Positions 1 to 10,300 of a stretch of 64,000 bases of DNA are shown one piece after another. Each line of letters opens with the position of its first letter. The first letter of the stretch is position 1. This DNA comes from Cenococcum geophilum 1.58 (taxonomy: Eukaryota; Ascomycota; Dothideomycetes; Gloniales; Gloniaceae): NCBI GenBank assembly GCA_001692895.1, contig KV748274.1, positions 62,001 to 126,000 on the forward strand, given 5' to 3'. Below the pieces are notes generated by a model. The model was given only the letters and a program-made list of their open reading frames with translations, was not told the DNA's origin and did no database searches. Both the position numbers and the translations under genes were made by a program.

Positions 1-10
1 GTTAAATACA

Positions 11-55
11 GCAGTATGCCGCACTGGCATTGTTGAATGTAGCAGTATGCCGCAC
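11..55. repeat. Short direct repeat at left edge
   Basis: The 14-mer GCAGTATGCCGCAC occurs at 11-24 and again at 42-55, separated by 17 bp. It may continue outside the window. No function is suggested. Confidence 0.7.
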
Positions 56-227
56 CTTAGTCGATACCATAACGCTACACGTTGTAGTGCGCGGAATGCG
101 CATTTGGCCGCCAAATGCTGCCAAATGCTGTAAAAATGCTGGTAAATTTTTTCCTGACGTATTGTAAACGGAACCGGAGCTCAAATGTGAATATGAGGGT
201 GTTGTTCGGTAGATCTGACACCGTTTG

Positions 228-250
228 GAATATGGAGCTCCTCCATATTC
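228..250. repeat. Perfect 10-bp-arm palindrome
   Basis: GAATATGGAG (228-237), a 3-bp spacer CTC, then the exact reverse complement CTCCATATTC (241-250). A related string, CCATATTCCATAT, lies near 343-356. It could be a protein-binding site or part of an unrecognised terminal repeat. Confidence 0.6.
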
Positions 251-1874
251 GGTAAGCGCGTCAAATTTGCAAGCTATACTGTATATGGTAGTTGAAATGA
301 GGTTCTTGGCACCGTTTCAATATGTACCTTCGAGCTCCCGTTCCATATTCCATATCAATCTGGAGCTCTCGTAAGCACGACTTCTTGTAATACGGCGACT
401 CACACACCCCAATCGCGATACTGCTATCGCATTTGCGGGCCTTATTAATATATTATTACCTTTGTAATTATAATAGCTTGTTTCGGGGCGTCGCGGGCGT
501 CGCGGGCGTCACTGTAACTCTACTACGGCTCCTACGGGAGGTGGGCAAAGGTGTAGAAGCGTCGATCGCAGAGGGCGTTGGCCGAGGAGGCTCTATTACT
601 ACACCCAAAAGTGGGGAGTCGCGATAGAGGCCTGGTGGCAGAGAGGGCTCACTCGAATCGCTCACCGACGTCAATTACGCATTGTGCGAAGTCAAATCTG
701 GAGCCTTATCTGGAGCCACCGAACAATCGTCTTTATTACAGATTCAAACGAGCCACGGTGGTAGCCGCCACTAATTACAGAACGGGCGACACTAAAAGAC
801 GCACGGATTGAACAGTTATAAGATGGAGCCGATTTGCAACCGAACATACCCTAAACTAATTATATATAACTGCTAGATCCATTCTAAGCTCTCTAACAGT
901 CGAGTTAATAACTTAGCATAGTCCTAAGACCGTGGCGTTAAATAAATCTTTGCCCCTAATGCTTGCCTAAGGTACGGCCTTCGCCTAAATAGGAATAAGC
1001 TATTTCTAAAAGTATATAAGCCTTTAACAGAAGGTTCTAGGATTAATATTTATAGAGCTATTTAGTTATTTACTATTCTTATAGCGGATATAATAAACCT
1101 AGGTAAGCTTTGTGTCGTGGGAGACGGCTAATAAGACGATGTTTAACGGTAGATCTAGGTGTTCCATAGGCGCTAAAGGCCTTGCGAATTGACGGCTCAA
1201 CACTAGAAGAAAGATCTTGTATAATATTTTATATGGTGGTTTCGGCTTTACGAGAGGGCAAAGATTGATTTGGCATCGTGTAATATGCTAAGGCTTTTCG
1301 ATTTTGGTGTAATTTGCTATGAAATAAAAAATGGTAGGAATATTCTTGTGTGGCTCGCTACGTGGGGTGGCTCGCTTCCTGGTCAACTACGTTATGATTT
1401 CAAAAAAAGAAAAGGGCTCTCCCCCCAGCCGTTAACCTAGTTCGGCATAGACTGAGCTCGCTAAGACCGCCGCGCCTCGAAAACTGAAGACTCAAAATAT
1501 CTGAGACGAGGCCACCGGTGTACCAATTATGGAAAGCCGACCACAAAGGGCAAGACCGGAATCGCGCTTAACGTTCACCCCTCATGCGATTTCCTGACTA
1601 ATAATTTTTTGCTGCGCGACAAGAACAACGGCCGATGCACAAGATTTATTATGTGTGTCCCCAAACTCTATGGCTTTGGCAGTGTAAATCGACGAATTTC
1701 AACAATTACGGCCCTTGGCCCTCAAATATTTTATCACTATAAACACCCCAATATCCCACAAAAATCTAATCAGAACCTGTCGATTGAAGGTCTGTGCGCA
1801 GACGTCAGGAAAGAAGAACTCGTGTGAAGATTGATCTATGAAGAAAATGAGGCTATATATACACGTGGTTGACT

Positions 1875-1914
1875 GAGTCGGTGACCGAGTCAAAGGGTCG
1901 GTGACCGAGTCAAG
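1875..1914. repeat. Two tandem copies of a palindromic 19-20-mer
   Basis: The motif GTCGGTGACCGAGTCAA occurs twice in tandem. Each copy contains the 11-bp palindrome TCGGTGACCGA. It lies in gene-poor DNA, and the role is unknown. Confidence 0.7.
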
Positions 1915-2558
1915 GTGGCAAAATCCGATTCAGGTCGACAGAACCAGCCCATAACGTCGCAGCGAGCGCATTATAATGCTCAAAAGTTTGTTGTTTGTTG
2001 ACCGGGCCTTTGCAATTATTTCAATTCTATATACGAAGCTAGACCTTTTGTGAGACATTTAAACAACTTTTTCCAGGATTCCAAGCCTCTCATACAAAAT
2101 CAGACGTTTCACTAAATAACTCTTGTAAAAGCCCTGCAGAATCAACTTTTGAGAAGAATGGCTAGGCTCACCAGGACGCTCTGACATCCCCAATAAGGCA
2201 ATGATATTCATAGATCGAATGCGACCTGAGTTAGGTTAGGAATGATAATGAGTTTGCTCTCCATGTCCCTAGTGCACATTTTGCTTTTAATGTTGATTTT
2301 TTATCCCATCTCCATTTGTGATTAATGTCTAATTGAAATCAGGGTCCCCAGAAACACCATTCCAATTTAATATAGACGATGAAATAATAGAGATGGCGAT
2401 AAGCAAGCAAGCAAGCTAGTTTACTTGTTGCCCAGTCTGCGAGGGAAAGAGCATCAAAGCAAAACTCACACAAGCAATATGAGACCCAATACAGCCCAAA
2501 ATAGAAATCGTCAGCCATCCATCCTGTCTTAATGAGCATTTTAATCCAGCTTAAATTT

Positions 2559-5500
2559 CTAAAAAGGTGAAGCGGAGGGGCGAAGCTCAACTAGCGGTTC
2601 CAGGAAAGGCGCCGGCGATAATGAATCGGAATTAAGAATACGAGCCGCCTTCCTAGATTTCAAAGCTTCTTCTTCGTCCCGAAGAGGGCGGATGCATTCA
2701 CTACCCTTCTTAGTCTTCCAGTGGCGGTCCAAGCCATCGGCTCTGGGAAAGGTACGCCCACAGCCCCAATTGGTACCATCCTTCAATAAACCACAACAGG
2801 CAAATTCTTTCTCATCATGTAACTTTTCATGACGATTGCAATCGCTTACTCTTTCGAAGGTCTTATCACAATGGGCGCACTTGTGAGGTCTTGTTCTGTC
2901 GTTTGTGTGAGTGCGCAAGTGAGCCCTCAGATTCTGACTACGAGCGAAGCTTGATTTACATATTTGGCACTTGTATGACGTAGACTTCTTCTTTCGCTTC
3001 GCAGCGGAGGGGAATTCGTATTCATTTTCCGAACCAATTCCGTGATAGTCCAGCATGTGTGATTTAAGCTCTTTTTCCGTTGCGCAGCCGAAAGTCGCGG
3101 TATGACAGCCTTCGAATGTACAAAAGAAGGGCCGGTCATGCTTTTGCTCATGCTGTCGTCTTTTAGATTCGGTTGAGAAGCCGACATGGAAGTAGACGCA
3201 GTTCATCTTTGAACATTTGAACCAGTTGGGCCCATAATACTCAAGGAGTTTTCCTTGGATAACGCCGCTCTCTGGACAATTTTGAGACGCCAGGCTTTCG
3301 ACCCTCTCTCTAATCTTCATAAGGATTTGAGAAAGATCCAGAACTTCACCGTTTGTAACCGTCTTTCCATAAAGACAAAGTCTACTTCTGTGGGCATCGA
3401 CCGCCTGTGAGAGCTGCTTGAATAACGGTTCCTGCTTGAGCGGTTGCAAGCGCCGTTCGGTGGTGATAGACACGGCTATCTCGCCATCGGATCCAGTCCA
3501 ATGTAGATCAAGGAATACCTGGACGCTCTCTTTGAAAGTATCCAATGTCGTTATGTCGTTTTCCGAGCTTTCTATGGCGTTTTCCGTGTGGCTAGTCCAG
3601 GAGGCTACGGCATAATCCATGAAAGAATAGTAGCCTCTTTGGATCATATTCTCCATGTCCGTGGTAGAGAGGTTGACTTCAAATCCTTCTAGGCAAAGGT
3701 ATTCAACGCAAATGATGGCAAATTGAAGCTGCTCCGATGCCTCTTGAATATAACCTTCCTCCAGAAGGTAACTTCCAAGATAAGCCAAGTCTCCCACTGA
3801 CTATTGGGCATCGTGATAGTACTTACTCTCTTGCTGTTCGATGAACAAGCTCTACTGTCTGGTTAGGGCTAATCTCAACTAGAGAGCCGCAGAGTTCTTT
3901 AGCATCTACCAGAAGCCTTCGCCGCTCCCAACAAATGTCCCCATTTTCAAAATCAATCGAAATAGCACCCTGGATCTCATACCACTTCAGAGGCCGCTTT
4001 GCGCAAATCAGCCAACCAAGGAGCTGGGACGCCTGTTTAGAATGTGTTCGCGGTCCATTTTTTAAGACGCGGTCCGTAATTCTTTCGTAACTAGTGAAAT
4101 AAGCTAATGCGAATCCTGATAAGTCCGAAAATACCACATACGCTTGCTTAAGTTCTCGGGGAAATATGCTTGGATCTATCTCCTCATCCAATGCTTCAAG
4201 AGTTAATTGATCACAAAGGTTTTCTACTACTAGCTTTGCAAAAAGGAACATCCCTTTAGCCACCTCAGCAAAAGATTTAAATGAAGCAAAACTTAATGGA
4301 ACGTACCGTCGGCCCGTTGGACAATTTGATCAACTATCTCGTTCATTCTATCATCAGTAAGCTTGAATCTATGCTGAAGCTCCAGGCCTCTTGCTACACA
4401 ATACGTCCTAATGTCACGGCTATTGTCAGCGGTAGTGATTTTTAGGCTTGATACCTCTGAAAAATCCCTCCTAGCACAGCCATCGTCCTGGCTTATAAAT
4501 AAGCAACGGATTTTGCTAGCTTGATTGATGGGGAGAGATTTGACGAGCTCACAAAACCATGACGCTATTACTTTCCTCTCGTCTCTGTCGCATTCATCAA
4601 TACCATCGATAATGAGATAAACTTTGTCGCAAATTTTAAGGCTAGTCTCCAGTAAATCCTTCACTAGGGCTTTTGTTCGCAAGGTAGGCCCTCCTCTGGT
4701 ACACATCTCCTCATAGAGGAACGGCACAAGAAGTTCCCTGTTTTGTTGGAGAATCTGCGCCAGAATTCCTTTAGCAATAGCTAAGAAGGTGTTCTGATGT
4801 TCGTTCCTGTATTTGCAAAAAAAATATCCCACTTTAATTTGAGGCATTGACTGAGATTCTTCCACGATCAAGGATGCGAGCACAGTCTTGCCGGCGCCTG
4901 GTTTTCCGGAGATCCACAGTAAACGCGTGGAACAGCAATCTGGATGAAACCAAGATTTGAATCGGTCATTGTCGAGAAGCCAGCGTCCTGTTCCTGGACA
5001 GGACGCACGTACTGACGAGTATTTCTCTAGATCCTGTTCAAACGGAGCCGGGGATAACCACTCCTGTACGGCCAAGTAGCGCCGTCGGTTCTCGGCTTCT
5101 GTTCTGCTCCGACGTTCTTCTTCTGCCTTTGATCGTTCTTCATGAGCCTTTTCGAATGCTTCCTGTGTTCTCTCGAAGTGGATGAGGTTTGCTTGGTTTC
5201 TGATCAAGTTGTTATGACGCTTTATATTCTGCAATATGTGATCAAAATCCGAACGGAAGGTCTTCCAGGTCGCATGGAAAATCTTCTTCCACACTATTAA
5301 TTTAGGATGTAGGTATGACAGCTCAAAAGCAGCAAGCAGGCTTTACTTACTTCTTTGGCGAAACTGCTTCAGCGCTTGAAGGTGAAAGTCCAGGATATCT
5401 TCGAACAGTAAAGAGAGCACTTTTGCCATTTGCGGATCCTTATCCATTGTCTGATATTGAAGAAGCTGGGGCATGTTCTCTCCTAGTTGCTCGTATGCAT

Positions 5501-6074
5501 CCAGCAACGAGTTAAACGAATCAGAATGAGTGCTTGCGACCTGCGGTTCACTCAGCAATGAGAATTAGTCTTTCGGTGAAGAAAGGCAAGCGCAAATATG
5601 GCCAGTCAGTGAGTGTTCCGCGCCTTCATCTAGCGGCATGCACGAATACCGAACTAGAGAAAGGAGAATAGAGTAAGGGCAACCTCCCGCACGGAGCGGT
5701 CAACAAACATTTCATAAGTGGTCACTAACCTGAAGAATGAACTTCATAGGACCCTGCACTAGTCAGCGAACTATCGCTCAATTCCTTTATACTTGGCTAC
5801 ATACCCAAACATAGGCCAACATTGGTGTGCAATTTAAAAATATTTCGACCACCTTGCCATACTGCTCCATGGCCTCCAGGAATTTTTCAAGTCTTTTCAT
5901 ATTTCGTAGCTTGCGCGCAGACGCATGATTCTGCTGGATGGTTTCTATTTCGACGTGGAGATCATGAAGCTTCGTGAATTGGAAATCTTTGGCCTCATCT
6001 GGTGTTAAATTGTTTTTGAAGTGCTGAAGCACCCGTTCGAATGCGTTGGTTTGTAATATTGTTGGTACAGCCAT
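2559..6074 (-). CDS. NLR-like NACHT ATPase with C-terminal C2H2 zinc fingers
   Basis: Six exons: 6074-5805, 5753-5730, 5540-5351, 5293-4307, 4253-3827, 3771-2559; introns of 51, 189, 57, 53 and 55 nt have GT-AG ends. The joined CDS is 3111 nt, 1036 aa. Order: N-terminal fungal DUF7708-like helical domain (about 1-175, ending near FRQRMWKKIFHATW); charged coiled coil (about 200-235); NACHT P-loop domain with Walker A GKPGAGKT (about 291-298) and Walker B LIIDGIDECD (about 388-397); winged-helix-like region ending HRTARDYLLEEGY at the last splice; then C2H2-type fingers (about 818-990) with a basic KRKKKS stretch near 891. Such fungal NLRs are thought to act as cytosolic sensors in non-self recognition or cell death. 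Here fingers replace the usual ANK, WD or TPR repeats, suggesting nucleic-acid or protein binding as the sensor. Introns 5 and 6 were placed because they restore the family motifs ADGMFLFAKL and HRTARDYL. No disruption is seen. The start is the first Met of an uninterrupted N-terminus. Confidence 0.92.
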
Positions 6075-6588
6075 GAAGCAGAGTAAGGCTCAGGCACATA
6101 GAAACGTGTAAGAAGATTGTAACTCTATAAGAATGGACTAAATCCAGATACTATAAAATGTATGTAATAGATCGGTCCATGGGTGTCAAACGATACGTGA
6201 TTGAAAGAGATCAGAAGCTTTCGGCTGAGCTTGCAGGCTGAGCACAGCCTTCAGCGATCGGGCTGGTACCCCATGAATCCGCATAGCCACGCAGCTAGCG
6301 ACACCACAAAATTTGCCGCCTCACAATTTTGGGTGTGCATTTGGCTAGTCACACAGCCGCAGAGGCTGAGAGGGTCCGTTAGGCTTTCTTCAGACTTTCA
6401 TTGTTGATAGTAAGGCTCTATGAACACAGCAGCCACAAGCGGGGCTTTTCAATCATGGCTTGACATCCGCAGCGAAACCCATAGACGTGTGCACCACTAT
6501 GAGAACAGCCCAATTCTCTGGAAACCACCAAAACGCCTCTACATTTCATTGCAAATCCGACATCCAAGGAATTGGCCTAGAGCCGAGA
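6075..6588. promoter_or_regulatory. Shared divergent promoter region (NLR / helicase)
   Basis: About 0.5 kb separates the NLR start on minus (6074) from the first likely helicase ATG on plus (6589), so both promoters must lie here unless the helicase has further upstream exons. No TATA box or operator can be assigned with confidence. Confidence 0.5.
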
Positions 6589-9500
6589 ATGGACCCAGGT
6601 GAGAAGGACGAAGGTCATAGTTTTACTTCCATAATCTGCTACGGCACAGTATGACCTTTGTCTCAAGATTTATCATGTTGAAACTAAGTGCTTTCAGATA
6701 TGTGATGTCAAATTTCAAGTTGACATCAGCTACGATCCGGCACACTCAGATGTCCAACACAATGGCACCAGGAGCACAGAGACTTACTTTCGTGTCCGAC
6801 TGTGCTTTGGGGAAGGGTACTGTTGGTTGCAGTCTCTAAATGGAAAAGACGTGGGAACGGCTAATACGAAAACATACCGAGCCTTGGAGCCCCTCTTGCG
6901 ATTCGACAGTATTAGATTCGAGCCATGCATCACCACCGAAGTATGGAAATCTGCAATGGAAGCATTAAGCGCATCGAAGAAAAGCACGATAATTTCCGCC
7001 GACGTAAACGCGTATGGTGGCTCATCCATTTCTGCAGATGTCGGCACCCACTTGTCAAGGAATGGCATTTTCCTACAACGGCCGGTAATTCAGTTTGAGG
7101 ACCTCCCGTATGAGAATCCACAATATTTGCGGCTCCCAAGCGTTGCGCATGTGCGGCTAGTTCCAGAAGTCCCTGAAAGTATACTGAAGAATGCAGACCG
7201 GAATTTAGCAGTAGATAGGCACAGTTTTGACATAGATGTACTGTTTGAGGAGCTCTCACGTCCCAGTTTCCTTGTACAAGCCCCAACAGATTTCCGGATA
7301 AAAACAGAGCTACTCAGGTACACTCAATGAGGTATACCAGATCGTCCTTTCTCCGTTTAGCTAACTTCAGGAATTGCAGTCATCAGAAAGATGCGATCGA
7401 CTTCATCAGACGAAGAGAAACTGGAGATATTCCCTTGCACCTGAAACTTTGGCAGGAGCACACTTCGGAAACAGACCAGGTCTTGTATGCGCGCAATAAT
7501 TGAAAGGAACCTGTAAAATAGGGTGCTAACCTGTGATGGAAATAGCTATCAACATATTATTACTGGAGCGATGAATGTCAGGCCGGAAGATAGCTTTGGT
7601 GGCATCCTCGCTGATGATATGGGTCTTGGGAAGTCTCTTTCGATGATATCTGCAATTGTAGCTTCTAAAGACCATGCACTGAGATTCGCCTGCCTCCATG
7701 AGCTTGGCGCTCAACCAGTTGCGAAGCAGGTTGTCGCAAGTAAAGCGACTTTGATAGTAGTTCCATCGGCTTGTAAGTTCTCCCTCACTGACGACATGTT
7801 TCGCCTAGCTAACTACACAAGTGCTCATCGATGGCTGGATCGATGAAATCGGAAAGTTAGTAAAGCCTTCGAGATAAATATGTACTGATGAACTTACTAT
7901 TGCAGGCATACTGTTCCAGGCACGCTGTACCTTCACAGATACCACGGCCAAGATAAGCTGGTGGACTATCCTACTCTTCTTGAAAACGATATCGTTATAA
8001 CAACGTACGCAACATTAACTATGGAGTATACTCATGGCCGCAGCATTCTGCATCATATACATTGGTACAGGCTAGTTCTTGATGAAGGTGAGCCATTCCA
8101 CTATCTACGTGATGTCTCTGCTGATGGTGTGAGTCATTTTGATAGCTCATGTTATAAGGAATCCTTCAACAAAACAGTTTGAAGCCATTTACGCTGTTCC
8201 GGCCTACATTAGGTGGTGTCTTACAGGCACTCCCATCCAGAATACCTTAGAGGACTTGGGGGCTTTGGTCAGATTCTTACGGGCCCCTGGACTAGGTGAC
8301 GCCCCAATGTTTAGGAAGCACATAATTGCGCCTACTTTGTCCAAATCTACCAACCGCTTAGGGAATCTGAGACATCTACTAGGTGCAGTCTGTCTCCGTC
8401 GCACAAGGACCGTCTTGCCCTTATTAGAGCCTGCAGAAAATATAGTCTCGCTTGAATTTTCAAGAGCCGAAGCTGAGCGGTATAAAGAGTTTGGAAATAC
8501 ATGCAGGAGAGCTATAGATATAGCCGTCAGCGGGCACAATGTGAAGAAGGTTCATCAATGCGTCTTAGAGGCTATACTTCGTCTAAGGCTCTTCTGCAAT
8601 CATGGATTTACGGAAGCAATGGGATCCGAATTCCCACAGGGGTTTCCCTCTGATCTCGAAAATGCCTACAGCATCTTCCAGACGCAGGATATAACAACCT
8701 GTGCATATTGTTCCAACGACCTTTCCTCTCTGGGTACTGGCCACGACGCCACTTCACCCGCCTTAACGGTTTGTCATCACTTGTTGTGTGAAGACTGCGT
8801 GCCAAAATATCAGAGGGAACTCGAAACTGGCCAGAATGGGAGCAGCATCAAAGAATGTCCCATTTGTCATCTTCGAAACCAAAACGAGGTTTTTGTTACA
8901 TGGGGGCCGAGTTCCCCAGCGACTGCGGCTAGTGGATACCCGCATCCAACCAAGCTTCTTGCTATAGTAGACGACATCGAAAAGCACATCCAGCATGATA
9001 AGAGGTATGTCTCGCACATCTGAAGTAACAAATGAGGCTTGCAAAATCAATTTAGGACAATATGTTCCTGCCTGAGTTTAACGATACTGAACCTCTGATT
9101 CCGAGTTTCTAACTTATGCGCCATATAGTATTATATTCTCCTTCTGGAGGAGAACACTTGACAGATTAGCCCATCTTCTGCAAATAAAAGGTCTACCGTT
9201 TTCAAGAGTCGATGGGTCTGTTCCTTTAGGGAAAAGGAGACAGACTCTTTTCGAGTTCAATAGAAATCCAGACATGAAGGTGCTTTTAATAACCTTCGGA
9301 ACTGGGGCTGTAGGGTATCAAAAGGCGTGTCAAAAATCGCGGTGATAGTGGAGGGCTAACTGTTTAGGATCAGGCTTAACAACCTCTCTGTTGCCAACCG
9401 CGTCCACATTGTAGAACCACAGTGGAACCCTGCGGTGGAGAGTCAAGCAATCGCTCGCATTCTGAGACTTGGCCAAACTAGAGCTGTGACAGTTGTCCGG

Positions 9501-9822
9501 TACATCATGAATAAGTCAGTTGAACAAGTAGGTCCGCTACTGATAATAGATTTCGCACAATTTTCTGCTGGCTGATACCAAACGCAGAGTGTGCAATCAC
9601 GACAGCTTCGCAAAATACAGCTTGCACACGGAGGTTTCCGGTATGACAGTAGCGAAGAGACAAGTCAGAAAGTTCAACAAGTTATGGTAAGTTCTGTGAA
9701 CTTCTGAGTGATTCTCGCTGACTGAATGCAAGGACCTTCTCTTTCCTGCGCAGGACACACCTAATGCACAAGTTGTGTTGGATTCGGATGAAGCAGGACA
9801 ATCGCCCATGGATTTGGACTGA
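6589..9822 (+). CDS. SNF2-family helicase with RING finger (Rad5/Rad16/HLTF type); 5' end uncertain
   Basis: Exons from the conserved part: 6650-7317, 7380-7484, 7546-7772, 7822-7855, 7906-8087, 8146-9004, 9129-9314, 9374-9527, 9588-9686, 9754-9822. Nine introns of 49-124 nt, most with GCTAAC- or CTGAY-like branch sites. From 6650 to the stop this is 2583 nt, 861 codons with no break. Motifs: I GILADDMGLGKS (near 7601), II LDEAH (spliced across 8087/8146), III TGTPIQN (near 8225), a RING finger between the lobes (CAYC near 8700, CHHLLCEDC, CPICH near 8857), V FGTGAVGLNNL (spliced across 9314/9374), VI QAIARILRLGQT. The RING between lobes is typical of Rad5/Rad16/HLTF proteins: DNA-dependent ATPase plus probable E3 ubiquitin ligase, nuclear. 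The 5' end is odd. ATG at 6589 opens a frame ending ICYGTV at 6651, where a stop follows; the conserved frame starts YDLCLK at 6650. Either a small indel lies near 6650 or an unrecognised upstream exon is used. Confidence 0.87.
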
Positions 9823-10090
9823 TACACATTAAAGTGTTAGTAGGCCTCCAAAGGACCGTTCTTATACTCAATTTCCATTTTCTGCAGGGCTAATCCGACA
9901 GCTCTTCCCCAAGGATTGAATTAGAGTTACATGCACTTCTCATGGATTAAGCCCCAAACAATTACACATTTTGTCTTAGTTATCCTAGTAAGCTTTATAG
10001 TCGCTTATGTTCGAAATCGGCTCCAAATGTCGGATGAATCCAATGTTTAGCTAGTTCCAGCGCCTGATTAACGCTAATCCATCGTTAACG
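9823..10090. other. Helicase 3' flank up to Copia insertion
   Basis: About 270 bp of unique DNA between the helicase stop and the target-site duplication of the first Copia element. It probably holds the 3' UTR. No gene is seen. Confidence 0.5.
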
Positions 10091-10095
10091 CTAAG

Positions 10096-10300
10096 TGTTA
10101 ATCGGTAGTCCGTGCACCGATGAGTAAGTAAAGAATGAGGACTCTGTCTATTTAACTATAAAGAAAAGAAGCTATTTATATATAAGGTAGATGTCTGAAA
10201 TAGGAAAGGGAGGAAGGGTATGTAACTGAAACGGGGGTAGTAGTATACCCGAAATGAGAACAAGGATAGGGTAATAGGCTAAATTTAACCTAAATTAATA
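10096..10300 (-). repeat. 3' LTR of Copia element
   Basis: A 205-bp terminal repeat starting TGTTAATCGG and ending TTAATA (originally CGACA). It matches 15105-15249 plus 21443-21502, apart from transitions typical of RIP. Confidence 0.9.

Larger units (their letters stand above)
1..2558. other. Gene-poor left flank
   Basis: No gene is supported here. Open frames are short, unspliced and resemble no family I know. About 840-1420 is AT-rich with many TA dinucleotides and may be an old RIP-decayed repeat; about 430-780 is more GC-rich. Small repeats are listed separately. The end of the neighbouring minus-strand NLR gene is at 2559, so 2100-2558 is probably its 3' untranslated and downstream region. 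Confidence 0.5.

Noticed and set aside
6420-6654. Open frames upstream of the helicase as possible first exons
   Set aside because: None reaches the conserved frame at 6650 with good splice sites in the right phase; left as an open question.
7090-7323. Minus-strand frames inside the helicase gene
   Set aside because: Antisense shadows of conserved helicase codons.
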